Position numbers and translations under genes: made by a program. Shown here one piece after another: positions 35,123 to 45,706 of a stretch of DNA of 64,000 bases. Under the pieces are notes generated by a model. That model saw only the letters and a program-made list of their open reading frames with translations, was not told the DNA's origin and searched no databases. The stretch is taken from positions 434,001 through 498,000 of the forward strand of contig JAKFAO010000002.1 of the NCBI GenBank assembly GCA_021527695.1, in the 5' to 3' direction. Origin of the DNA: Naematelia aurantialba (Eukaryota; Basidiomycota; Tremellomycetes; Tremellales; Naemateliaceae). How positions within the stretch are numbered: position 1 is the stretch's first letter; every line of letters starts with the position of its first letter.

Positions 35123-35453
35123 ATCTCGTGGCGGAGTAGATCCCTCGGTGTGGTGTGATTCGATCAGCTGTGATTTGATCAGTGGCAGCTCTTATTCCTA
35201 GTGTTAGATGTCGTGTGTCCGTGTCTCTGGGGTCGGCAGTCGTAGCTCATCTTTCGTGTAATGTCTGACGACGATCTCTGGTAACCGTGCAACGAGTCTT
35301 GTCAATCTCTGAAACGATGTATTTCTTTGCCTTTCGACCTGAACATGTTACGTAAAACAAGCCTGCGCCAAAAGAGTAAACAGGGCACGCGCCTGTCTTT
35401 CTGCCGTTGTTCTTGCCGGATTGACATTGGCACCACTCTATGCTTTAGCCAGG
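35123..35453. other. Intergenic, 3' of CDC24 and promoter of the large coiled-coil gene
   Basis: 331 bp between two plus-strand genes. T-rich in part; nothing specific is recognised. Confidence 0.5.
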
Positions 35454-38400
35454 ATGGCGTTCTTCGGCTCTGATGGACTGGAGAATACCAACAAGCAGCT
35501 GACGAAGCAGCTGGCCTCGAAGAGTGAGTGCAGCGCTGCTGTCCAGCTCTTGCAGCGTGTCTTCGGGAGAAGGGAGGGAACTGTGGTCGGCGGAGAGGGG
35601 GAGAGGGGAAGAAAGCGGGAGACAGGGAGAGAGGAGGAGAGGGGGAGAGAGGGGAGAGAGGGAGAGAGTGAATGAGAGGTGTAGAGAGGGGTAGTGCTGA
35701 TGGACGATAGATGCCGAATTGGCATTTATGAAGAACGAGAGGGACACGAGGGCGCGGGAACTCGGTGATGCACGCAGGACGATAGAGATCCTCGAAGCGA
35801 GGAGTGAGGGGTTCGAAGCGGAGCGGGAGCGGTGGGAGAGGACGAGGGATGGGAAAGTCCCAGAAGTGAGTTGTTTCCCCTCTCCTCTGTCCGACATTGT
35901 TGTTACTTGCCCCAGCTTCGGCTCTTGCTGCTCTCCTACGTAACCCGCCTGTAGTTTCTAAAGCTCCTGCTATTTGCTGTTATCCTACGCAGCTGGCCTG
36001 TAGCTTCTGCTGTTCTGTTCTCGGTTTACAATCCGCTCGTGCTGATCATTCAGTCGTCGGAGAAGGACCTGGAACGGATACGAAAACTCGAAGGCGAGGT
36101 GAAAGCCCTGCGCGTAGAGAATCAACAGCTAGCATCGATCAAGGTAAGCTGCCAATGCCACAGCCACTGACTCCAGCCGTCCACCGTCCCGGCAGCGTCT
36201 CGTCGGCGATCCACATCTCTCAGTTCGGGTAGCCGTATCCAAGAGCTCGAGGCAGAGGTCGCGGCTCTACGGATGCAGAGCCCCTCTCCCGAGATCGATA
36301 CCCTGAAGACCCAGCTCGCGACTGCCAAGCGCGACCAGCTCAAAGCCGAAAACGCCCAGGTGGCCCTAGAGCGGTCGCGCAAGCTCGAACTGGAGGCGCT
36401 CAAGAGCCGCCTAGACGACGTTACAGACGAGCTCGAGTTTTACCGCAACGACAGTGGCGGCGGGAATGGCGAGGCCCAGCGAGTTAAGAAGGAGGCCGAG
36501 GTGGAGAGAGCAAACTTGCTGGCGAGGATCGACAAGCTGGAGCAAGAGCTCAAATCTCGGACTAGCGAGATACAGCGAGCTGCGGAGCGATTAGAACAGG
36601 TCGAGGCGGAACTCGAGCGGGCCGGAACACAGGAACATCCAGAGTCGACATCTGTTGTAGTCAACTTGCAAGCCAAACTCGCGTCTCTCGAGGAGGAGCT
36701 GGCTCAGGCGAGATCTGCCACATCTGCTACGTCCAGTTCATCATCGTCCGCTTCATCCGCCCCGTCCTCCAAGTCCGACCGGAACCTCGAGAAAGAGCTG
36801 CGTAGCAAATCGCGCAGGATAGAGGATCTCGAGGACGAGAACGTAGAACTCAAGGAGGAGATCTTCAACCTCAAGCGGACCATCCCAATGCCCGCCTCGC
36901 CCGTCAGCAGTCCAAAGCAGCTGCGCGACGACTTCGAAGACCGAGCAGCGGAGCATCAAGCGATCGTGGAGCGTCTTGAGGCCGAGCTCGCTGATGTGCG
37001 ATCACAGCTTGAAGAGCACGAATCTGAGGTGCAGAGGATGGAGACTGTGCTGCAAAAACGGCAATCCCAGACAGAGGTAAGTGACCCAAGTATCTATAAT
37101 CTGACATTGCAGAATCTGCGAAATCAACGAGACGCCTTTGCTGCCGAGGTCGAGCTAGTCAAGGCTGCGTTGAACGAGAAGCACGAGGCTGTCCGTCAAG
37201 CCGAGAACAATCTTGCAGAGGGACATGCTCGCATATCGACATTGCAAGCCGACCTAGAGTCGGCACATTCTGCATTGCTGCCTGCTCAGCAGGCTGCCGA
37301 GCGAGCCGAGGCTGCATTGGCAGATAATCAGGCTGAGCTACAAACCCTCACTCAGCAGCGAAACGACTTTGCCCGAGCGCTGTCGACTCACACTCACTCG
37401 AATGAAGAGTTTGATGCAGTTGGAGAGTCTCTGCGAATGGCGCAAGAGAGAATGGAGTCAGTTGAGCGTGAAGCTCAAGTGACATGCGAGGAGCTGCAAG
37501 GCAAAGAACGTGAAGCACGGGATCTTTGTGCTCGCCTCGAGCAGGATCTACAGTCTGCACAGACCGAACTCGCAACAAAGACTCGAGAAGCCAATCACTT
37601 GGCGTCGCAGCAAGCGGCCGCTGCCGAGCGCATTCAGTGAGCACTCTAAACCTACCAAAGCTCACGTCAGATCCCTCACGGACCAGTTCGGCGAAAACCA
37701 AGCGGAGATGCATGCTCTCCAACTTCGTCTGGAGGACAAGCAAGCGGAGCTCGCCCAACTCGCAGCGTCCGGCGATGAAATGCAGCACCGCTTGGAAGAG
37801 AGCCTTGCAGAGACTCATCGACTTGAGGAACAGATCGGGGGATTGCAGGGCACAATGGCGGATCGATCGACTGAGTCGGAAGCCCGCCAGAGGGACGAGG
37901 AGCTCTTCCAACTCAAGGAAGACCTTGCACGGTGGCAATCGCTGCTCGACGCCGAAACGAAGCGATACAAGGCCGAGCTCGAGACGCTCGAGTTCGCCAA
38001 AGTCAAGGACGCTGAGGAGTCGGCTGCCCACATCGCTCAACTGTCCGAGAACATGGCCGCACTCCAGGGTCGCGTTGAACAATTGCAAGCCAAGCTGCAG
38101 GGTACAGAACAACGGCTCGCCCAGCGTGTGTCGGCTGCGAAACAGTCGGAGGCAGTAAAGGATGTGTCAGCCACCGACATCAGACGGTACATGGTGAAGA
38201 TTGAAGCGCTCCGCTTGGAAAGAGACGAGGCGAGACACAGCCTCAGCTTTGTGCAAAATGAGCAGCGCTTCGCCCTCGCAGCTGCCAAAGCAGATCGAGA
38301 GTCCGCTGTGGATGCCCTTCGCCAAGCCCAAGCCGATCTCAGGGCCAAGTCTGGTCGCCTGGACGCTCTCAAGGCTGAGCACGATGAGACCGTGGTAAAG

Positions 38401-41293
38401 CTGAGCGAGCTCACTGGCCGTCTCCAATCTACAGAGGGTTCATATGCGGCGGCGTCTGCCGAGCAGCACGACCTCAAAGACCGCATAGCCCAGCTTGAGC
38501 TGGACATGGCTCACGTTGGTCATGAGCGTGACGAATTGAGCGAAAAGGTCGAGTCTCTTGAGCAAGAGCCCAAGCACCACGACCAGCGACTCCTCGAGGT
38601 TCTGAATAAGAGTTTCGTTCAGGAGCGTGAACACGGCAAGCTAATCGAAGAACACGCGACGCTCAAGGCGCACTGCGCCGAGCTGGAGAGTAGGATCGAC
38701 TGTCTGCAGGCTATCATCGATGGCAAGAGGCCGCCCACTGCTGAGTCTGAGCGCGAGGGCGACGGCGTGACGACTGCTTCCGCGTTCAGGGAGGAGCTGG
38801 ACGATCTGCGGGCACAGCTGGAAGAGAGTCGCAAGAGAGTCGGTCGTCGCGAGGGTGAGTTTGCATCAACGATCCAGCTAACGTGTAGGTACTATCCGGT
38901 CTCTCCATAACGAGAACAAGAAAATCAAGATGAACGAGACACTCGCTCGAGCCGCTGTTGAAGACGTGACTGTGACCGCTTCGCTGGTCAAGGAAGATTA
39001 CCGTGATCTGGAACAGACATGGCGTGATACCGTCACGGCTCTAGCCGTGTATCACAGTGATCGGCGTGCCTTACTCCGCCGATGCACGGAGACCAGGAGT
39101 CTTTTACGAGAAACGAGCACCGCATTATCCGTCACGAGGAAAGAGGTCGCTTTGCTGCGTGGAGAGAACTCGCGGTTGGAGAGCAACCAAGCACAGTCCC
39201 CAAACACCGACACAGCCCTTGCTTCACTACGGTCAGATTTGCAGCTGTCGCAGGAGCGAGAGCGCTCTGTGCGGGCCGAATTACAACATGCTACGACAGC
39301 AGCCGGGGAGCTAGAGGCCAAGCTAGCGGCTTCCGAGATCACCGATTCGACAAGAACAACTGAGCTGCGTGTTCAGCTTGAAGATAGTCAGCATCGCGCA
39401 GTCGCGGCCGAAGAGCAGCTGCGATCGACTCAGCATGATCTCGGAGACCTGCTTGTCAAGATCGCCTCCGTTGAGAAACAAAAAGCCGAAGCAACATCCT
39501 TGGCCGAGACACAGCTGAGCCGCCACAAGGCAAGCATTGACAATCTTGAAGTTCAGCATGCTGCAGATCAAGCGAAACTCTCATCGCTACAGTCTGATTA
39601 TGACGACCTGTTGGAGAACCTGACAGCGAGCGAGGAGGCACTGGGCAAGCTTGGTGGCGACCACGAGCGAGAGTTGCAGGATCTGGCCAAGACCCATGAA
39701 GACCGCGTCCGGCAGTCTGAAGCGACGATTTCCGAGCTCGAGGCGCTGCTGTCGACCAAGTCGACTGAGATTAAGACGCTGTCCGCACAGAAAGCGACAC
39801 TCGAGGCTGATCTCGCACGTGCGAGTGAGTCTGCTGCAGCAGAAGCCGAACAGGTGATATCCGGCCTCCAAATTCGTCTTGCTTCGACCGAGGCAACTTC
39901 CGCAGCTCTTCTGGCCGACCGGGAGTCGCTGCAACGTCAGCTCGACGAAGCGCACGTTTCAAATAACAAGGCGGCAGTGGATCTCGCAGGCATGACGGCA
40001 CGACTAGCAAAGATGGAGAAAGAGCTCGAAGCCGCCTCAAGCCAGCTCACTGCTGCTGTCACTGCGGCCAACCAGCACAGCGGGATGAACGACAAGCTGC
40101 GATCTGAACTGAACGACGTCAGCAAAGATGCCAAGCGGTTCGCCGACCTGCACCAGCTGGGTCAAGGTGAAATCAAGGCACTGTGAGTGAAGGGTGACGG
40201 GGCGGTTGTATGTCGACTGACAGGGACAGATCGTCCAAGCTCGATGTGCTGAAGGGCGAGCTGGTATCGGCTCAGTCAGCGGCAGAGGCAGCGTCCAAAG
40301 CGACCAAGGCGCAACATCTCGACGTTGCGCGCCTGATAGCAGAGAACGACAGGCTCAAGGCTACTTTGGCGTCTGCGTCCGGCTCGTCACCTGCGTCCAG
40401 GAGGCCCGACCTCGAAGACCGGATCAAAGGCGAGTCTACGCCTCACATCCATCCTCTCTTGCCCGCTCTCCTTTGGACACTGTGGGCTCCTTGCCCACGT
40501 CCAACATGCTATGTACAGTGACACAGTACCATACTGACTGGTGCAGAACTCGAGGCATCTCTTACGCTCAAGAACCAGGAGGTCGACGAGGCGGACGATC
40601 GCGTGCGGGATATGTACAAGAACAACGCCAAGCTCGAGAAGAAGGTGGCGAAACTCCAGCGCCAGCTCGCGTCGGCGTCGGCGTCAGCCCCAGCCATGAC
40701 GACGTCAGCGACGACATCGACATCGGCGATGACGACCAACGACAAACAAACTGCCATGAACACCGCGGCGAACAAGGCCATGACATCCACGTCCACAACG
40801 GCAACGGCAATGGCGCCCCCGCCTCTCCCTGTGCCTAAAGCTGCCAGTGCTGGCACGGCGCTGGCGCCGGTGCCCCCTTCGCCAGCGAGACTGCCGTTGC
40901 GCGCGGTGAATATCTTTGATACCGCCCAGACACCGGTACCACTCGCCGGCACGAAGCGGCATCGCGAGGGCGGGGCCGACGAGAAGCCCCTGCCGGCCGA
41001 GTGTATCATGCTGGCCCCGTCTGAAAAGCTGCCTCCGTCTGAAAAGCTGCTGCCCCCGTCTGAAAAGCTACTGCCCCCGTCTGAAAAGCTACTGCACTCG
41101 TCTGACAAGCTACTGCCCTCCGTCTGACAAGATGGTCGCAGTGTCGGCGTCGGCGCCGCCTGGCAGTGCGAAGAAGCCCTTTGCGCACAGATCGTCGTTC
41201 ACGCCTCAACGGTCGAGCTTCAACGTCTTTGCTGCGCCAGCGCCGAGGTCCACACCGCGAAATATCTTTGCGACGCCTTCACCACTGCCATAG
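35454..41293 (+). CDS. Very large coiled-coil protein, family not recognised
   Basis: About 1,700 residues, nearly all heptad-patterned coiled coil with Glu/Gln/Arg/Leu-rich helices. Start MAFFGSDGLENTNKQLTKQL at 35454. Exon joints that keep the frame include ERIQ to SLTDQF, GRREG to TIRSLHNENKK, and DRIK to ELEASL (the last over a GC-AG intron). A Ser-rich break is at about SATSATSSSSSSAS, and SP sites occur (MPASPVSSPKQL). The C-terminal ~150 residues are disordered, rich in Thr/Ala/Pro, and end FTPQRSSFNVFAAPAPRSTP. The layout resembles spindle-pole, Golgin or nuclear-envelope scaffolds, but no diagnostic motif was found. An intron (41003-41141) near the end carries a repeat that could instead be read as coding with a one-base shift. 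Confidence 0.75.
35883..36040. repeat. ~50-bp imperfect duplication in an intron of the coiled-coil gene
   Basis: Two related blocks containing TCCTACG...CCTGTAG(T/C)TTCT at about 35932-35962 and 35982-36012. Confidence 0.65.
40430..40546 (+). other. GC-AG intron in the coiled-coil gene
   Basis: Donor CAAAG/GCGAGT, acceptor GGTGCAG/AACTCG. This pair gives DRIKELEASLTLKNQEVDEA, keeping the coiled coil. A GT donor two bases away gives a non-helical frame. Length 117 nt. Confidence 0.7.
41024..41128. repeat. 21-bp tandem repeat near the 3' end of the coiled-coil gene
   Basis: About five copies of CTGCCCCCGTCTGAAAAGCT. Read as coding it gives LPPSEKL repeats that hit a stop; read as intron 41003-41141 (GTATCA donor, GTCGCAG acceptor) the frame continues to FTPQRSSFNVF. 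Confidence 0.9.
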
Positions 41294-41643
41294 CTCTGAT
41301 ACGAGCGTGTGTGCCGTGTGTGGCGTGGTGTGTGGTGTGTGGTGTGGTGTGGTGTGTGGTGCGGCGTTTGTCGTGTGCCGTGTGGGGTTTGCCGTGTTTC
41401 GTCTCCGTTCGTGTGTCTGCATTTTGCACCTCTTTCTTGATGGACACTTTGGTGATGGTATAAAGTACAGTACGGCAGAAAGACATGTAGATAATGCATT
41501 GTGGATTCGTGAGCTTGTACACCAGAAAAATACGAGGTACATGCCGAGAATTGGGCAGAAACGGCATAGACCGCATAAACGCTGCCGGCGCTGTAGACGC
41601 TGTAGACGCGGTGGACGGACGAACAGAAGCCGCGGACGGGCCA
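41294..41643. other. Convergent region between the coiled-coil gene and SNU66, GT-rich repeat
   Basis: 350 bp. From about 41305 to 41400 there are TGTGTGGTG-type repeats. A CTGTAGACG duplication is near 41590-41610. Confidence 0.7.
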
Positions 41644-44285
41644 TCATCTCCTGATGTTCGGCTTGACCTCGCCAGCCAGCACCGAGCCCTTGTTCCCGAC
41701 CGACAGAACCATGTGCGCCTGGCCCGTCTTCTCCTGCCGCCGGGCAAAGGCGTTGGTCATTCCCGTCGGGGTGTCGCCCGAGCTCATGGTGAGTTGTTTG
41801 CGCTCTTCTTGGATCTTCTTGAGCCGCTTTTCAGTCTTCATTCGCCCCGACGTCTTTCCGCTAAACGCACGTCAGCGCGTCCCAAGATGTCCAATTCCAG
41901 CATATCCCTGTCTATATGTCCCCTGTCCATGTCCCGCTGTCCTAGTGTGCACTGAAGACGTGCTGTCTACATTTCCGCACAGAGATGAACAGCACAGAAC
42001 ACGGACATGGACCAAGAAAGCAAGAGACACGTACTGGAATTTATGCGACAGTGACTTCCATGCCTCTTTCGGTGTCATTTCTAAATCAAGTATATCAGCA
42101 TTGTCCCCTTGCGAAGACCAGATGACGAGCAGGAACGAAAACTCACGACGGCCAAACTCGTCGTGGTAGACAATGTTGATATCCGGGTTGTAGTCCCTGT
42201 ACGCATCGAGAGCCTCTCGGGCCTCTTGCTGCTCCCGCATCTTGTTCTCCCACTCGCGCTGCGCCTGGTCTTTGTTGCCCCCTCGCGCCTGGATACGTTC
42301 GAGCTCGCGCTTCGCCTGGCGCCGTCTGTGGTCCGCCAGCCACAGGTCTTTCTGCTTCTGCACGCGCTCGCGCTCTTCCTCCTCGGCCGTCCGTTTCTGC
42401 AGAGCCCCCTGATTACGCAGTAGTGAGAGCACGCCGGCCATACCGCTGCCCACTACTGGCTCGGACTCGGCCGCCGCCGCTTCTGCCTGTATGTCGCGTG
42501 AGTGGCCCATCCATAACGAGCGATATGAAAGACGGCAAAGGGGACGAGAGGCGAATAGAAAGGGGTTAGGACGGGGATAGGACGGGGATAGGGAAGGCGT
42601 GGGGGAAGAGACGGTGCCTGGACTCACCTCGCCTTCCGCCTTCATAGTCTCAATCTCGCCCATTTGACGATCAATCTTCAGGCGATACTCTGCAAGCGAC
42701 AATCCCTCCCGCGCAGCCATCTCCGCCAGCGCCTCGTCCTCGTCGTCCGACTCCATATCGACATCCTCGTCTACTTCTCCCTCCTCGCCATTTGTCGCAC
42801 CAAGACTTGCTCCCCGCTCAATCTTGACAACGACCGGCACTTGTGGTGCACCTGGTGAGGCCGCTTTCTCCCGCTTGACTGGAGCAGCGATAGATTCGAG
42901 GTTGACATTTCGCACAAACTCCGAGGTATCGTCAAAGGTGATCCTGCCATCCTCGTCGCCTGTGTCCTGTGGAACATCCTCCTCTCGCCGTGATGCAACT
43001 ACATACATCAGCCACTCTGAACTTAAAGGTCGCACAGTGGACCTACTTTGAATAGCAAGATCCTCTGGCTTGACTTTTGGTTTCCGCTCGGCATGTTCTC
43101 TTCTGGACCTCGCCAATGCCGCTTGCAGGTCATCATCATCCACCAAGTTCTGCGGCGCATCTTGCACAACCCTGCGCTGGAAGCTGGGTTCCCCGTCGAC
43201 CTGCATTTCCTCTTCCTCTCCATCCTCTTCTTTCCTCGTCGACCGTTTTGCCTTCTTCTTTTTGAGCTTCTTGAACCCCTTGTCCCCGTCTTTGGCGTAA
43301 TCGGATACCTCGAGGTCCTTTACAAAGTCCAGATTGAGCTTGACTTTGGACGCCGGGGCCTGGCCTATCAACGCAAAGTCACCGTCCTCGCCATCATCGC
43401 CCAATTGGGGCTTCTTTTCGGTTAGAGCGCCTAATCTGAACCCCTCGGAGCGGACCTTGCCTCCGCTGTATTCGTCGTCGTACTTTGACAGCACGTCTGC
43501 TTTACGTCCCACGCGATTGTCGTCAAATTCGTCGTCATCGTAGCCCGTGTATGCAGCTTCCGCTTTGCGTTTTCGCTCTTTGGCAGCTTTGATAGCGGCG
43601 TCGTCGACTAGATTTACATTCTGCAGTTCGTCCTCTACGCTTTGGTTAGCTCGACGTTCGATTCCCGTGCCATACATCTAGCACGGCACAATGAAAATTC
43701 GACACTTACCGTCTTCGCCCAGGACCCGACTATCTTTCAGGGTCAAGATCACATCCTCGCCCGTCTCGAATGCGTCGGTATCGTGCCCGACTTTGAGGCC
43801 GGTCAGATCACGTTCATCGTAGACGGCCTGATCTGCCTCCTCCATCTCCCTCCGACGGCGTTCGGCCAGCTCCTTCTCCCGTAGCTTCGCACGCTTAGCT
43901 TGCTTCTTCACCCAGTTCTTGGCGTCCAGCGCATCGTCTTTGCTCTGCGTGCCTAGTGTCGATCCCTTGAGCTTGGCGTGCAAGTCGCGCTGGTTTCGAG
44001 CTCTGCGGTCATCAGCGCCATCTACGACTTGCGGTTTCGGCCACGAGGACGGGTAAGGGATGGCACTTACTTTTGGATTTTCTCCTTGAGCTCGTCTTCC
44101 TCCTTCTTGCGCCTCATCTCCGCCTTTCGCTCGGCGTAGTTTGCCTCGGCCACCGCATCTGCGTCCTCAGGTGCGTCCTCACCTTCAGGAAGTGGACCGC
44201 CAATGGGAGCCAGGCCGAGGGATATGCGGACCTTGTTGGTCTCCTCCAGCGTGAGCGAGTCGGCATTCATCTGCACGTCGGCCAT
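41644..44285 (-). CDS. SNU66: U4/U6.U5 tri-snRNP protein Snu66/SART1
   Basis: A scaffold of the spliceosomal tri-snRNP that binds Brr2 and Prp6 and can bind Hub1. Start MADVQMNADSLTLEETNKVR, followed by ISLGLAPIG, the SART1 N-terminal signature. Exon 2 has GSTLGTQSKDDALDAKNWVK, with the D-WVKK segment typical of the family. Later come YDDDEFDDNRVGRKADVLSK, GDGEDGDFAL, ALAEMAAREGLSLAEYRLKI, PVVGSGMAGVLSLLRNQGAL and DINIVYHDEFGRR; then DLEMTPKEAWKSLSHKF, the conserved T-KEA-R-LSH-FHG region. The C-terminus is SVGNKGSVLAGEVKPNIRR. About 780 residues with seven to eight introns. The 42500-42630 intron contains AGGACGGGGAT repeats. The identity is secure. Confidence 0.95.
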
Positions 44286-44483
44286 TTTGGGCGACAAAGT
44301 CGAAGGGAGAGAGAGAGTGAAGAAAGAGAGCGATGGTGGATGCTGAATTGGGTGGCAAAGGCTCTTTGAGGGGGGGCTCGAATATGTTTGCCACTGAAAG
44401 CAACCAAGACCAGCTTCTGCTGCTCTGTTCAACATCTTCTCGTATCGACCGGGCCATCTGTCCATCTAGTTCCCCTACTTGCC
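44286..44483. promoter_or_regulatory. Divergent promoter, SNU66 and SPT4
   Basis: 198 bp between start codons, including an AG-rich stretch GGGAGAGAGAGAGTGAAGAA at about 44304. Confidence 0.4.
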
Positions 44484-45454
44484 ATGGCACCTAAAAAGGC
44501 CGACCTGCGAGCCTGTCTCATATGCTCTATCCTGCAGTCGTCAAATGACTTTCTGACGAAAGGCTGCCCAAACTGTGAAGATGTGTTACAGGTGCGTGTT
44601 CTGAGCTGCGTGCGGTTGTGTGTATCCAGCGACGTGGCTGATCCGTGTCTCGTCTTCGCTCCTACTTTCTATCTCTATTATGCTCTCGACCCCGACATTA
44701 CTCTCCATCTCGCGCCTCTCCTCACTATCGGCCGCCTATCTTACTTTCAACCGCGCGTGCGGCCGTGGACTTTTGCTACGCTGTACGCGACTCACGACTA
44801 ATCTTGTCCCGATATGCCCAATCCTGCGTGCCGACATCTGACCTCCATCCCGACATCTGACCTCCATCCCGACATCTGACCTCCATCCCGACTCTGACTT
44901 CCATCCCGACGCCGGCCCATCCGACCAACAGATGACAGGCAGTGCCGACCGGGTGGCAGAGTGCACGTCTCTGATGTACGACGGCATGATAGCCATGATT
45001 GAGCCGAGCGAGTCCTGGGTCGCTAGGTGGCAGCGCATAGGTAAGTCCCTTGCACCGTCGTTGTCATCTTGCATCTTGCACAACCCTACACCTTGCACCT
45101 TGCTAGCACCTTACACCCTACACCCTGCATCTTGCTAGCACTTTGCTCTACACCCTGCGACTTGCTAGCACCTTGCACCACACCCTGCATCTTACTAGCC
45201 ACTCGTATACACCCGCCGTGGTCTGCACCCGCTGTATCGTACATCCGCTGAATCCTACACCCGCTGTGACTGCACCCACATCCACCTTGAGAGATAGGAC
45301 CCACCACCCTTGGAGTGACTAACCTCCATGTGCAGATAAGCGGAAACGCGGCTTCTACGCTGTCAGAGTCACCGGCCGGCCGCCCGACGACGTGATCAAG
45401 GAGATTGAGAGCAGAGGCGGCGTCTACCGCCCTCGCGATACTGACGAGGACTGA
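44484..45454 (+). CDS. SPT4: Transcription elongation factor Spt4
   Basis: A small zinc protein that pairs with Spt5 on RNA polymerase II. Three exons (44484..44591, 44932..45040, 45336..45454) total 336 nt, 111 residues, the usual family size. Exon 1 has LRACLICSILQSSNDF and GCPNCEDVLQ, supplying the four zinc cysteines (CxxC ... CxxC). Exon 2 has VAECTSLMYDGMIAMIEPSE and SWVARWQRI, the conserved CTS-GLI-D-SWVA block. Exon 3 has DKRKRGFYAVRVTGRPPDDV. The two introns, 340 and 295 nt, total nearly twice the coding length and contain separate tandem repeats. Confidence 0.95.
44838..44915. repeat. CCGACATCTGACCTCCATC repeat in SPT4 intron 1
   Basis: Three to four copies of a 19-bp unit just upstream of the acceptor at 44931. 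Several copies contain the branch-like TCTGACC. Confidence 0.9.
45076..45200. repeat. CACCCTGCATCTTGCTAGCA repeat in SPT4 intron 2
   Basis: Four to five copies of a ~25-30-bp unit made of CTTGCTAGCAC and TACACCCTGC blocks. Confidence 0.85.
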
Positions 45455-45546
45455 GGGTTGGGGGTGAGGGTTGAAGAGTGAGGTTGAGGACTGGGGATTG
45501 AAGACTGAGGGTTGAGGACTGACGGTCGGGGATTGAAGACTAGTGT
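45455..45546. repeat. G-rich tandem repeat directly after the SPT4 stop
   Basis: Repeats of GAGGGTTG and GGGGATTGAAGACT(GA). It starts with the base after TGA. Confidence 0.85.
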
Positions 45547-45706
45547 GGAGAGTGAGGCGCGGACGAAATTGCATATTCTAAGCACTATACGCATTATGAC
45601 CTCACGACTATCATGCATGGCCATCATATTGGGCTTTACGTGTCGCTGCTTGACAAGAGCGAAGTGTCGCGCTGCCCGCGAGAAACAACTGCCATGTCAA
45701 CCATCG

